NCBI RefSeq assembly: GCF_026151205.1 | Contig: NC_087084.1 | Span: forward strand, 7,799,394 to 7,863,393 | Direction: 5' to 3' | DNA from: Bolinopsis microptera | Taxonomy: Eukaryota; Ctenophora; Tentaculata; Lobata; Bolinopsidae | Length of the DNA stretch: 64,000 nt | Shown here: positions 11,091 to 22,868 of the stretch, in pieces | Position numbering within the stretch: the stretch's first letter is position 1 | Layout of the letters: each line of letters begins with the position of its first letter | Notes under the pieces: model-generated | What the model was told of the DNA's origin: nothing | The model's input: the letters and a program-made list of their open reading frames with translations, nothing else | The model's database searches: none | Position numbers and translations under genes: made by a program

Positions 11091-11689
11091 CCCGAAACCA
11101 ACCACTTTCGGAAAAAATCTCCAAGTTGGCATTACCTGGGGACCTCAGGCTATTATGTTCATAAACATAGAATAGAGATTAGGCGGAATGACAGGCTGAG
11201 CGCGGCCCAGTAAAGTTGGCAATGCAAATCAGCTCTAAACGGTCAACGTTTGGACAACGAATCCCATGTGGATGAGCATAGTTTATTTTATTTTAATGGG
11301 TGCTTACCATTAGTTTAGCATATTAAGATTTGTCCCTCTCCCAATGTCCGGACACAATTAACCTGGCCAGAGTTCTCTTAGAGAGTTAGCAGTTAGAGTT
11401 GTGCCTGACGTTTGGTTTTACCTCCCGCTCTCTGGAAATCTAAATTTACCGCGGACGTTTTCTCTCGGGTAAAATCGATGACAACTGATTTTGGTAACGA
11501 ACACCAAGGACACAGCAAGCAGGATGATGCCATAAGGCCCACTGGTCGCTCTGTTTTGTGATAGAAAATTCTAGTAGCTTTACCACTCATTGGAATTTGG
11601 CATTGAGTATGGTTTTTATGAACTGTCAGTCTTCAACTTTTAAGTAAGCCAATTCAAAACATTTGTAATAAGTTTTTAAGTATGGTGAC
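11091..11689. other. Repeat remains, no gene
   Basis: Contains the third copy of the ATGTGGATGAGCATAG repeat (11269-11345). The following 300 bp hold no exon that I can support on either strand. Confidence 0.4.
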
Positions 11690-12302
11690 TAACAGATTGC
11701 GTTCATGCTAAGTGCTGTGTACGGCACCCTCTTAACCCCCTCTCTGGTTTCCAAGTGGAGTGAAGATGAGGATGGAAAATGCAAGTTATGTGAGGAGAGG
11801 ATGAGTACTACTGTATTTAGCACATTTTGGCTGGATGTAAAGTAGCTCTTAGTCGAGGAAGATATAGATGACGGCACGGCAAGGTTCTGAAGCAGATCTC
11901 TCCGAGTGAACACTTATAACTTTATAAGAACAAGGCCAACGATGGAAGACAGTTCATTGACTTTGTCCCTACTGAGAGGAAAAAAGCAGGTACAGACGAC
12001 CGAAAGGAGAGTCGTGGTTTTGGGATTCTGAGTGGGTCTCGAGATTGGAAATCGCTGTCAGTCATTGAGGAACAGCTTAAGTTTCCCAGTGAAATTTTGG
12101 AATTCTTAAGGTCCGCAAAGAATGTTGTTTGATAGGACTTAACGGTACCATCTGAAGAGTGGATTGCTGAATCACATGAGTACAAACTCGACCGGTAGAG
12201 CACTCTTCAGATTGAGATTCAAGCAAAAGGATGGAGCTGCTATAATTCTGCGGTTGAAATTGGAGCACGGGGAGTGGTTGCTCAGAGTTTGAATAGAGCT
12301 TG
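11690..12302 (+). pseudogene. LINE C-terminal fragment: zinc knuckle plus restriction-like endonuclease-type domain (copy 1)
   Basis: Reads AFMLSAVYGTLLTP, then KWSEDEDGKCKLCEER. Further broken segments align with the intact frame at 52252-53022: RGRYR.RHGKVLKQI, then a GFGILSG-like stretch, then AVEIGARGVVAQSLNRA. Several stops and frameshifts are visible. It ends abruptly at 12302, where an inverted-repeat element is inserted. The cysteine knuckle and RPD...ELTVP layout of the intact relative resembles the C-terminus of R2/NeSL-type LINEs; here it is a fossil. Confidence 0.7.
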
Positions 12303-13428
12303 CCCATATAGTATAGTTGTGTCTCAACTATACTGCCGTTCCCTGAGAAAAGGCAGTAAGTCACATCGATGCCATTTTGAGAAAATGGGACAAACGTGTT
12401 TGTCGTTTTTTAGGTAATATTATTCGTATAAACGGGGTTAATTTTGACATCTATGTGTGAATAAATCATTGTCATATGTCCTAAACATGCTTAAAAGCAT
12501 AAATTCACCAACACTGATCTATAAAAACCATTTTTCTTCAGAATAACTGAACTATTTTCCCATCCGCATTGGACTTACTGCCTTTTCTGAGGGAATCGCG
12601 GACTTACTGCCTTTTATTAGGATCGATGTCAACCGATTCCTCTCTAGAAAGGCAGTAAGTCCATTTTTCCTCAGATAAATTCAACACAAAAATACAACAT
12701 TTCTATATTTTTGATCATATCCTTGCAATATAATTATGTGGGCCTCCTGTGCATTGCAAGTGTGTAATATTGACGAAAAATGGATAATTTCTCGCTCAGA
12801 ATGCATATAACTCCTTAAATATCGAATATTTTGGAATAATTTTTAGAGCATCGTATTTAGCTTGGTCAGACGCATTAATTTGGAAAAAAAAACATTTGAA
12901 CATACAATATTTAAAGCACCAAATTTTTCAAAAAATGTTTCAATAATTCACACAAGGGGGGACCCTTGTGTTCAGGTTCAAAAATTTTGAAAATAATATT
13001 TTTTTAAATTTTGAATTATTAGTACCCAAATTTTTTGCTTGCTGAGCTGATTACGACCACATAAAAATTATTTCGATATAACTAAAACTGTGGAAGTTAT
13101 AGTCCAAAAACTATAAAAAATGCAAATAAATCTGGACTTACTGCCTTTTCTCAGGGAAAAAGTTCCCTCACGGAAAAAGTTCCCTCAGAGAAGGCTGTAC
13201 AAATGGACTTACTGCCTTTTCTCAGGGAAAGTTTTGGGATTACGTGCCAAATTGTCAAGTTATGTGTGACTTACTGCCTTTCGTGACAGCTAAAACAGTA
13301 TTTTTATAACGTGATTCATAGCTTATGTTGTAGAGAATCTTCTCCTGAAAATTTTGGTACCAATATCTCAAAATTTCGAAAAATGGACTTACTGCCTTCT
13401 CTCAGGGAACGGCAGTATACTATATGGG
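12303..13428. mobile_element. Unclassified inverted-repeat element with iterated sub-terminal motif
   Basis: It begins CCCATATAGTATA and ends with its reverse complement. Just inside both ends is TACTGCCGTTCCCTGAGA followed by AGGCAGTAAGTC. A core motif, GGACTTACTGCCTTTTCTCA, or its complement, recurs at about 12345, 12573, 12601, 12649, 13133, 13205, 13266 and 13384. No open frame longer than about 60 codons lies inside, so it is non-autonomous. The left end carries an extra 13-bp insertion (GTTGTGTCTCAAC). A target duplication is not evident. It sits at the end of the endonuclease fossil. Confidence 0.75.
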
Positions 13429-14232
13429 CAAAGAAGTTCCACATGGAATTAGAGTGAAATAGAACAACAGCAATTAGGCATATCTCGTGAGCAGGGCTCT
13501 CCCACCCCACACTTCTAGTTCTACTATTTTCACTGTCTCACTTAATGTACCAGTTCGTTTGCTTTTTGTTTTTAGAGCTTTAGAGAGAAATCCAAATACC
13601 ACTCGTCCTTAAGGGCAATACATTTGGTTCACGATAAAAGTTGTTACAAACCTTTTGGTTACCATAAATTTCGCACATTTTTAGTTTACATCAATTTTAG
13701 TCACATTTTTTGACTTTTCGAGACCATTTTCAATTCTATTTATCTGATTTTTCCATTATCTATCTAGTTTAAAAAATGAAAACTATCTAAATAATCTAGA
13801 TGTAGATACTACCTGATGGGAAAAGGAAGTAAGAGAATGTGAAAACATAAAAGCATTGGATTAAACATGTAACAGTTAAAGTAGTTCAGCAGTAGGAAAG
13901 GTGATGTCATTATAATAATTATAAACAATGTAAACTAAATAACATTTATGTCATATATTATGCTCTACTGAAAGTTTAGTCTGCTTTTAAATTAGTCGCC
14001 GAAAAATATAGTCTCAATAGATTTGGTTTACAACAAAAGTTTGATTAAATCTTTGGTAGAATAACTTTGAGGGCGGTTTCAGGTGTCGTTAGATCTGTGA
14101 TCATTATAAAACTTGCGATATTAATTATTTTGTTGAAACTTGGTAAACCAGAGACTTTTCCATAAACGGTATTTAAACAAATTTCCAATAACCTTTAAAT
14201 CTCATATTAATTAACATATCATCTATGCAGCT
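13429..14232. other. Upstream region of the receptor gene
   Basis: No coding exon was recognised. The region is AT-rich and should hold the promoter and 5' UTR of the receptor starting at 14233. The phrase AAACTTGGT(A/G)AA next to TAATTATT/TAATATTA occurs at about 14120 and 14230, suggesting a small local duplication. No clear TATA box can be assigned. Confidence 0.4.
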
Positions 14233-17200
14233 ATGAAACTTTTAATATTACTGATCCTGTTGAAACTTGGTGAATCAGATACATCCTTGTCACCACAGAT
14301 TACTAGAAGCTCACACATTGCAGACGCTGATCGGCCTGAAGGTAATTATTACTTATATCATAACGCGTAAAAATTAAAATCGACTACATCAGTTTAAAGA
14401 TAGTAATTTTTGGTTTAAGTAAATTATGAATAAAGACCTTATATTAGCTTATCGCACATCGCTCATGAAAACACTTTTCAGAAAAAACGTGCACTTTCCA
14501 AGAAGAAAGTGGATTCTTGAGACAGGTATGTCTGTGGAATGACAGGAGGCTCTATAAGTGTCACAACACAGAGGAGTATTATCAGAGTTACGGTACTGTA
14601 AGGTCAGCTTTATGTTCAGATGATCCACACTACTATCAGGTATGTGGTTATTACAAGAGCACTGTAACAAATCGCAACCTTCTTTGTGGAGGATTTCTGT
14701 GTAAGGGACCGAGGGGCAGCATCGTGAACTCATTAGATTTTAGTAGATTTATTTGTAATGGAGAAAATGACTGTACTAATACAGAATTAGATGAGGAAGG
14801 ATGCAGCGAACTGATAACTATGCCGAGTGGGGAAAAGATAGCGTTCAATCTAATCTGTAATGATGATTGTGAGACAAGATCCTGTGAGGACGAGGCTACC
14901 TGTAACGGATACAGATACCGTATATATTGTGAGGTTTTTTATATACCAAGAATAATACACTGCTTAACACCAGCCTCTATATGTGATGGATATAAAAACT
15001 GTGTTAACGGAGAGGACGAAGCTAACTGTACCGTTACTAATGAAACACAGTACACTTGTGAACATTCCAGGACTAAACTTACAGTACCAGTACACAACTT
15101 TACAAGATGTACAGTACTGTTAAACCATTTCAACACGTACTGCAGTGATTATTCTGCATATCAGACAAACTGTTCAGATCCCGCCAGAGTAGGGGTAAGA
15201 TGTCTTGTTAACGGATACTTGTCCTCTGTATCAAAATATATGATCTGCTCCGGTAGAAAGGCAATATGTGACGATAACTTTGAGAACCAGTGCATAACAA
15301 CTTCTAGTCAGTGTAATGTTCACAGGCACTTAATGTGTGATGGTCAACCAGACTGCAATGATAAAAGTGATGAAACTGATCATATCTGCATCACCATGAC
15401 AGTGGTAAAGTGTGAAAGACGTGTCGGCCAGAATGGGGAACTCCCAATACCTCTAGCTTGGGTAAGAGATGGGTTTAAGGACTGTTTGAGTGGAATCGAC
15501 GAAGATGACAGTTGGCCTACTTGTGGGAGCACCAAATCTTTAAGATATGTTATCAGCAAAGACACGTCGTGTGAAAATGTGTACCTTTGTCCATGGGGTG
15601 ATCCTGGATATGTGGAATTTAGTGAACTATGCGATGGAGTTGAAACATGTGGAAATGAAAATAAGATCTGCTCTGAGTCCCGCAAACAACTAAAACTGTC
15701 CACAACTGTTTTATCAACTGACAAAAGCCTGGTAAAGCATTTATCATACTGCATAAAGGGGATAAAAAACACTCAAAACTTCAAAAATCATTGCTTCACC
15801 ATCAGTACGTTTATATTTTCAAATGAAAACGTTTACGGAGGAACCAAAACAACGGTTTTAATGCCACATTTTACTCAAAATTGTGACCACATGTTTGGAG
15901 AACAATATTTTTACACTAGTTGTGCAGGAAAGTGTATCAGCTCTTCCTGTCCACTGAAAAATATTCCTAGATATGAGGCGTGTCCAGGACAATATCATAA
16001 AAGAATAGGGACGATAGCCAATAACGAATTCCTAACATTTGTCACAAAATCATATGGAAATATTTATACGAATAGATATTTCGTCTGTGACAATAATATC
16101 ACCTGCATTGATTATTCCCAAGTATGTAATCTCATCAATGATTGTGGGGATGGTTCGGATGAGGACAGCTGCACAAATAACTTCAAATGTAACGGTAGCT
16201 ACATACCAGTGACGAAGAAATGTGACGGATCATTTGACTGCCTGGATTTGACAGACGAATGCAATGACCAGTGCTCAAGACAACTTCTAGAAGGGAATGC
16301 TCTCAAATGGTCATCGTGGGTTATAGGATTTCTAGCCGTCATGGCAAATCTTATCATCCTGTCCAAAAATGCTGGAACTTTGAAGAAATGTAGAACTACC
16401 GTAGCTCTGTTTAATAAGTCCCTTATCATGATGATATCTTTTGGAGACCTTTTAGTTGGTATCTACTTATTGGTCATATCAATTTATGATGGCATAATCT
16501 TCAAGGAAGAATATTGTACCCAACAGATCGGATGGATTACCAGCATCCAATGTTCAACTATTGGAGTTCTAAGCACCATAGGATCGCAAGTCTCGCTTTT
16601 TGCTATGTGTGCATTGAGCCTCACCCGAATTTACGGAATACACAACTCCATGAGAATTCCGGGAGAAGTTACCTTAGTAAAATCACTACAAGTTGCAGGA
16701 GGTGTTTTAATGATGACGTTGGCGTCCATTGTCATTGCTGTAATCCCAATTATCTCCAAATTTGAGGATTTTTTTGTTAACGGAGTGAAGTATGCAGAAG
16801 AGATAAAGGTATTTATTGGAACAATGAACAAGCAGACACTATTTGCCGTCTTTCAGGGATACTTTGGTAGAATGAAGGAAAGAACACTTAGCTGGCGCAT
16901 GATCAACAAAATGATGTACGAGATGTATTCTCATGATAATGGTTATCAAGACTACACAAAAAACATTGAAAAGGTAGATTTCTTTGGAAACGATGGAGTT
17001 TGCCTCTTCAAATATTTTGTCAAAGAAAATGATCCACAGAGGCACTTGGTATGGGCAATTCTTGCCCTGAACTTTGTGTGCTTCTTTTTCATTACAGCCT
17101 CATACTTGATCATTAGCATCATATCTTGCAAATCTTCTAAATGTTTGACACAGTCAGGAGGGAACCAACAGATTTCACAACGCAATAGGAAAATGAACTA

Positions 17201-17570
17201 AAGAATCGCCAACATTATCACTACCGATTTCCTTTGCTGGGTACCTTTCATAGTGATCTGTGTACTACATTCCCTTGAAGTTCTTGATGCAACACCCTGG
17301 TATGGCCTGTTTTCAATGATTATTCTACCGATAAACTCAGTCATAAACCCACTTATCTATGATGACACTGTAACGAACCTTATTAGCGTACCTGCTCAAA
17401 GACTCGAAACCCTAATCACTGGTTCAAGAATTTACCGAGAGTTAAGGCTAAGATTACAACGATCATCACCAGTTGAGACCATTGAGATGAATTGTGTGGC
17501 AGTACAAGACGGTGAAGTTCCAGGTACAGCAGAGATGACTGAAATACGAGACAAACAAAGAAATGATTAG
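14233..17570 (+). CDS. LDLa-module 7TM receptor (GRL101/LGR-like) interrupted by one in-frame stop
   Basis: The first exon 14233-14341 encodes a signal peptide (MKLLILLILLKLGES). A phase-1 intron leads to the second exon at 14482, running to TAG at 17568-17570. The ectodomain of about 600 residues is cysteine-rich with LDL-receptor class A modules: CDGYKNCVNGEDEANC, CDGQPDCNDKSDETDHIC, CNLINDCGDGSDEDSC and CDGSFDCLDLTDEC. From about residue 646 seven membrane segments follow: TM1 WVIGFLAVMANLIIL, TM2 with GDLLVGIYLL, TM3 ending ALSLTRIYG, TM6 DFLCWVPFIVICVL and TM7 with NSVINPLIYD. Such receptors are plasma-membrane, G-protein-coupled and of the relaxin/GRL101 group; this one lacks leucine-rich repeats. 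TAA at 17199-17201 falls in frame between KMN and RIANII, in loop 3. TM6, TM7 and the tail stay open after it. The copy may be a young pseudogene or null allele, or the base may be a sequencing error. Confidence 0.88.
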
Positions 17571-17850
17571 CTGAGACAAAGAAGGAAGCTTATGACGGCA
17601 TTTTGGGAGACAAAGCAGCATAAAAACGATCAAGTTAAATGAATTGTCTTGCAACATCCGATATTATGGACTTGAAGAATATGCTGCACAAGCAGATGAG
17701 TGATGGAAGAAGAGAAGAAGAGACAAAGAAAATATGACATTTGATAAAATTCATAAGGGGAGTCACTTTAAGTTTAACAGAACTACCTTGTCAACGTGAA
17801 AATTAGCTTTGAAAATTTGTTTTATTACTTATTGTAAAATCATTGATCGC

Positions 17851-17856
17851 AATAAA
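17851..17856 (+). terminator. Polyadenylation signal of the receptor gene
   Basis: AATAAA lies about 280 bp downstream of the receptor's TAG in otherwise non-coding AT-rich sequence. Just after it a 220-bp repeat begins (17873). Confidence 0.5.
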
Positions 17857-17872
17857 GTTGATTTTGAATAAG

Positions 17873-18090
17873 ATATTACTAGACACTAGTATCGTTATTT
17901 TTTAATAAAACCAACAAAAAATTACTTTTAAACGAAGGGGAAAAAAGAAAACAAAAAAAGAGAAAATCTTTTCGTCTGTATAACGGACAATTTATACATT
18001 TGGTATTGATTATAATGCTATGTTATTTTAGAATAATTGGCACATTTATTGAATAATTGAATTATACTGATATTTTAGTATTTAGTATTT
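17873..18090 (+). repeat. Direct repeat of about 220 bp, copy 1
   Basis: Starts ATATTACTAGACACTAGTAT and recurs at 19254-19472 with several small indels. It abuts the receptor's 3' end, so the second copy may be a local duplication of downstream sequence. TG...CA ends were not seen, so it is not a typical LTR pair. Confidence 0.75.
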
Positions 18091-18120
18091 GATTTTGAAT
18101 AAGATATACTTGTTATAACC

Positions 18121-18123
<3 letters not shown>

Positions 18124-18151
<28 letters not shown>
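18124..18151 (+). repeat. Homopolymer run of 28 cytosines
   Basis: An uninterrupted C run; the other strand is G28, which can form G-quadruplexes. Its exact length is likely variable and error-prone in assembly. Confidence 0.9.
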
Positions 18152-19253
18152 TCGTTAATCATCAGCCTAATGCCAAAAAACTGTTTACGGATTAAAACAA
18201 AAGATAACTGGCGAAATTTTTGTTTCAAAACAAGTTTTCCAAAAACTACTCGTAACCAGAAATATTTACAACTGGGTTAACTTAAATTATTATCGAATGA
18301 AATGGCGAATTTGCGTTGTCGCAATCTTATTACTGTATCAACCAAGGTTAACCGCGCCAGCAACACCAAACCACTGTGGACCCTTCTCTCTCACTTAACT
18401 CCCTAATGTCAACTCTCCGTGTCAACTCTCCAATTCCAGCATCGCAGATGGACTCCTGGCGGAGCAATCTGGGAGACCACCCGAGGATGGCGAACTTCTG
18501 GTCACCTCACTTCGACTTTTTCAACTCCGATTCCGGCCACTCGACCTCCTGTTCCTGCACTGACCCTCCCGAGTCCCTCCAGATCTCGTCTTCTTGGCGA
18601 CTGATAGACGAGATCAGACTCATCTTCGGAATTGCAAAAGGATGCCGACTCATTGAGCTGTAGATGGCGAATGCAGATCAATCTAGAACGAGCACGTCAA
18701 CTCTCACACCCAACTTGTCCTAGGTCGGTTAACTCGGTCGATACTTATATATTCTATTGTACTATAACATGATACTCGATACTATTTACCTTGATGGTCA
18801 GACGTTCTGCTGGTCTTTTTACGAACTGTCATTAATCGTTTACACTACAAACCGCTAAAACTACTATACTCCGAATCTTCAAAGCTATGATTGAAAGTTG
18901 AGCCGTAACAATTACCAGGAGTGTTGATTGTTGAATGCAACAAGTAAATTTGAATCCTTGACACAGAATGCCGTATTTAATTACGAACTTAACTCGTACA
19001 GTTTCAGAGGGATACAAGTTCTTGGCGAATAAGAGTACCACCACACTGGTGGGGACTATCGATCCCAAAGACCCTCACGCTAGTCATCATTAGAGCGCTC
19101 TAGCTACTAGTAGTTAGGCAGCAAGTCATTAAACTTGTAGTCGGCACTATATACCAGGCGTAGTTAGATCCTATACTGGTTCTGATAGGATGGAGCCCTA
19201 TAAATTGCGTAGACCTAGTGACTAGCTCGTAGGTACTCCTACCGGAAGTTCCT
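18152..19253. other. No supported gene; one GC-richer open stretch
   Basis: Positions 18370-18660 are clearly GC-richer than the surroundings and stay open in two plus frames (for example MSTLRVNSPIPASQMDSWRS). I recognise no family or splice sites, so this may be a decayed transposon ORF or an orphan exon. Confidence 0.35.
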
Positions 19254-19472
19254 ATATTACTAGACACTAGTATCGTTATTATTTAATAAAACCAACAAAA
19301 ATAAAGAATAAATACTTTTAAAAGAAGGGGGAAAAAAGGAAAAAAAAAAGAAAGAAGAAAATCTTATCGTCTGCATAACGGAAAATGTATACATCTGAAT
19401 TAAAGTATTGATTATAATGCTATGTTATTTTAGAATAATTGGAACAATTATTTAATCATGAATTATGCTGAT
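19254..19472 (+). repeat. Direct repeat of about 220 bp, copy 2
   Basis: Second copy of 17873-18090, with A-rich indels in the middle (GGGGGAAAAAAGG region). Confidence 0.75.
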
Positions 19473-20641
19473 AGTATTTAGAGCATTAATAAAAAAATAC
19501 AACTTTTAACTATTGCTTACATTAATCTAATAATATGGAAGCTATCGACTAGCACGTTAGATTGGTTAAACAATAAAAATTACAATTGTGCAGTGGTGAC
19601 TGGTGAGAACAGTTCAGATTATCATTGAGTAATTGGGCTCCAATATCAACGTGGATAAGTGCTAACCCCACACTTTGTGATGCTTTGTCAAGCCCTGGTA
19701 TAGAATTCATTTCAATTTCATGTTAACGATCCGATGATCAGGGCATATTAAAGCTTTTCAGCTAGAAGTGTTCTTGAACAAACTCTTCATATTATAAATC
19801 TAGGATGTGGACTAGATACACCCGGTTAAGACAGTAAGACGTTTCCATCTCATTACACAATCTATATTAAAAATCTCAATAAATGTGTATGTGCGTGTGT
19901 AATTTACAAACAGAAAACGGAACGGGGCTGATTTATTTTCGGTATAGTGCCGACAAAACTCTGAAGGTGCCTAATTTGAGCTTAAGTTTTTTAATTGGAG
20001 GTGGTAAGTGCCAAGTGGTTAATTTATTGATTTTATGACCCAAATGTGATACTAAAGTGTCTCACGTTCTCTCCCTCCCTCCCACTCTCGCGTGTTTTCG
20101 AATAAGTGGCATTATACTTTTGTATTTTAACGGCGATAATGAAGTCATGACCGTAGGCCTGGGTTACACTAGAGCACTAGTACTCAATAAATCTAATAGA
20201 CTTGAAGTGATGCTATTAGTTTATGTTATAGGAGTGGTGCCACCTTGGAAGTAGAGACCCGACCTTATCCATGAATACTGGATAGTTTCACGGTTACATA
20301 CAACATATTTTAAACTGATTTCACAACTATAATTAAATACATTTATTGAGGACGTTACAGAAGGAATTAATTTGATGTAGTCCTAACTCTCCTCACGTCC
20401 GAAAATGGCGTTTCTCTTGTATCAAATATAAGTGCGGTACAATTTTGCGAATAGTGAGATTCCGCCGCACCTGCCTGAATTTACTTTATGTGCAAAGAGT
20501 GCGGCAAACTTGGCCAATATTGGGATTTGATAGGCGATAGCAGGATTAGTTTAAAAATTGCGCGGAAAAGTTGTTTAATTAAACAGGCTATCGTCGGACG
20601 GTTATCCATGCACTTATTCAATTCAGTTTCCGCAATCCCAG
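19473..20641. other. Gene-free stretch before the membrane-protein exon
   Basis: No exon with both a good frame and splice signals was found. A short ACATTTATTGAG sequence at 20340 is shared with 30450 and 39630. Confidence 0.35.
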
Positions 20642-20968
20642 GTGATAGTTGCTTTACTGAATGTGGCTAGTTTTGGAGGGATGTTTGCACAGGATTATCT
20701 TGCGGTAATTGTTACAAGCAACTTCGTCGTAAAGTTCTTGTTTGGGATCGGTGCTATATCTATTGGTTATATTCTCTATGACGTAGATTACTTCGGAGCG
20801 GAGAGGTTTGCCCTGGGCTCCAGTGTTGCACTTGCTGTGGGCTTGGTGGGTGGTGCAGTTGGACCGGCCATGGTGGCCTTTGCACTGTTTCTCCCTGTTA
20901 TCATCACTACGTTAGTGCTCAGTGATCTCCAGATTATGGTGGTTCTCTCAATGACTGAGGTTCGTTAG
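20642..20968 (+). CDS. Exon of an unidentified multi-pass membrane protein
   Basis: An acceptor-like CGCAATCCCAG at 20631-20641 opens an uninterrupted frame of 108 codons, VIVALLNVASFGGMFAQDYL onward. It has three or four hydrophobic segments: VVKFLFGIGAISIGYILYDV, VALAVGLVGGAVGPAMVAFA and LFLPVIITTLVL. The frame stops at TAG 20966-20968, but a possible donor (GAG|GTTCGT at 20959/20960) means coding could continue elsewhere. The glycine- and small-residue-rich helices suggest a transporter or channel-like protein, but I do not recognise the family. Flanking exons were not found; a repeat begins 120 bp downstream. Confidence 0.5.
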   Translation: MIVALLNVASFGGMFAQDYLAVIVTSNFVVKFLFGIGAISIGYILYDVDYFGAERFALGSSVALAVGLVGGAVGPAMVAFALFLPVIITTLVLSDLQIMVVLSMTEVR

Positions 20969-21085
20969 ATACCAAGAGGGGGATGTAAAATTCATTTTTC
21001 ATAAACGCAGTCACTCCAACACCCTGAATGATGTCAATATCAGCTATAAAGTGCTTGTCACTATATAGTCCTGTCACTATATAAG

Positions 21086-21519
21086 ATATATATACTTCAC
21101 GACAATCTGTTGTAAAACAGGGGTTCCAGAAAACCCACTTGCCGATACTGCTGAAACATGAAATTTTGTTTACAGTCGATTTGGACAAGGTCTAGACGCC
21201 CTGCAAAGTTTCAGATCTCTTACTCAATTTTAACATGGTTTTTAAGGCACCTGAATATGGCGATTTTGGGTTTTTTACCTAATTTCGTATAACATGCTGG
21301 CGCGTATTTTGCGAAAATTTCTTTAAAACCTCCATATAACTATTTCTTATTCCTGTCATCTTTAACATTGAATTAGAATGTTTTGAACTTAAATATACCT
21401 GCTGAACTACTTTCGATGAGTCTTAATGCCTGGAAAACAATAAATGGGATATAATAGTATAGGGGGTAAATAGTATTGTGAATATAAGGGCGACGGTAAT
21501 GCTTGCCAGCATTGTGATC
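21086..21519 (+). repeat. Dispersed 430-bp repeat, copy 3
   Basis: Nearly identical to 3494-3923 over its whole length, including the end GCTTGCCAGCATTGTGAT. It is preceded by TATAGTCCTGTCACTATATA (21064-21083), which also occurs at about 30330. Confidence 0.85.
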
Positions 21520-22868
21520 AATTTTGAGGGATAAGGAATTGTTTATATGTTCTGAAACCTAGTTAAATCGATTTTTCGTGCAATTTCTGATCAGAAACAG
21601 TCATCAAAATGAGTTAATAAAAAGGTCGATTTCTCGGTAAATTTTGAGTTTTCGTTCAAATAAATATTTTGCTAAGAAGTAAGAACTTAAAAACGCGCAT
21701 ATTCAATCCTCGCGCGAATAAATCATAAGGAGGCGAATATATTGCTAAGAAAACGTAGATGTAACTCTCGCGCAAATTAATTATAAGGAGGCGAATATTT
21801 TGCTAACAATGCGAAGATTTCATTCTCGTGTAAACAAACTAAAAAGGAGCGTGCAACGCGCGTCAGACCGTTATTAGGCAAATATTTTTTAAAGAATTCG
21901 AGTAAAATCGATTGAAATATCACGAAGTTTTAAGTTTAGAGAGAAACTGGATCATTTGCATATCCATGATTGACGAATTAGTTATTTTACTGTTTACAAA
22001 CATAACTTAGGTAATTCACTTGACGGATGTTACTCGTCTAAATTTCTTCGAAGTAGCGCGCGCCGCTTTCTTCTCGATGGCAAGTGCTACGAAGTAGCGC
22101 GCGCCGGGCCAGATCATTAACAATGGTCAAGTAATTCACAAGAAGTTTTCTTCGAGTTTGACAAAATATATTTTTCAATATATTTCCCTGGTGGACTTCA
22201 GTGCGTGTTCAGAAGGTAGTTGACTTTAGTTCGGGTCAACTTACGGTCATATCACGTGATCGATGTTAGTAGTACCTGTTCGATCATTGAAGGTGAGGAT
22301 TGCCTCGATCTTTCGGTCTCATCTTAAGTTCAACTCCGTAGGTCATGATTAGGGCTGTAAAACCAATTTAAATCGATTTCTCGTGCAACGTTGTACAGGT
22401 GAGGAACAGTCACAAAAATGAATTGCTTACCTGCTGTGTTTTGTCGTACTCTGCTCTCCGATCAAGTTCGATCAGTTGAGGTGAGGATTGCCTCGATCTT
22501 ACGGTTTCAGCCCTAGGTCAAGAGCTGTAGAACCGAAGGATCAATACAATATACCTACATGTTGGCGTTGCTTGTTGCTCGTATTAACTATAAAACATAA
22601 GTTTTGAGGAATAAGGATTTGTTTATAGGTTCTGAAACCTAGTTAAATCGATTTTTTGTGCAATTTTAGGTCAGAAACAGTCATCAAAATAGATTAATTA
22701 GACGGTCAATCTCTCGGTAAATTTTGAGCTTTCGTTCAGATAAATATTTTGCTAAGAACTGCGCGAACATAAAAAACACAAATTGAATCCTCTCGCAAAT
22801 AAATTATAAGGTGGCGAATATTTCCCTAAGGAAGCGAAGATTTATTTGCGTCGCGCAAATAATTATAA
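21520..22868 (+). repeat. Compound repeat with 58-bp-type minisatellite units
   Basis: Two diverged direct copies of a leader (21521-21680 and 22602-22745, with CTGAAACCTAGTTAAATCGA) are each followed by units of the AAGGAGGCGAATATTTTGCT minisatellite. Between them, 21950-22262 matches 28250-28430 in the same direction apart from the insertion at 22020-22130. No gene was found. Confidence 0.75.
22020..22130. mobile_element. MITE-like element with TTGAC...GTCAA ends, copy 2
   Basis: A 111-bp relative of 10956-11090. GTAATTCAC flanks it on both sides (22011-22019, 22131-22139), and the paralogous site near 28298 has GTAATTCAC once with no insertion. This directly shows the element's ends and a 9-bp duplication. 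Confidence 0.9.

Noticed and set aside
17873-19472. LTR pair of a small retrotransposon
   Set aside because: Repeats lack TG...CA ends, no primer-binding site or polypurine tract was seen, and no target duplication was found.
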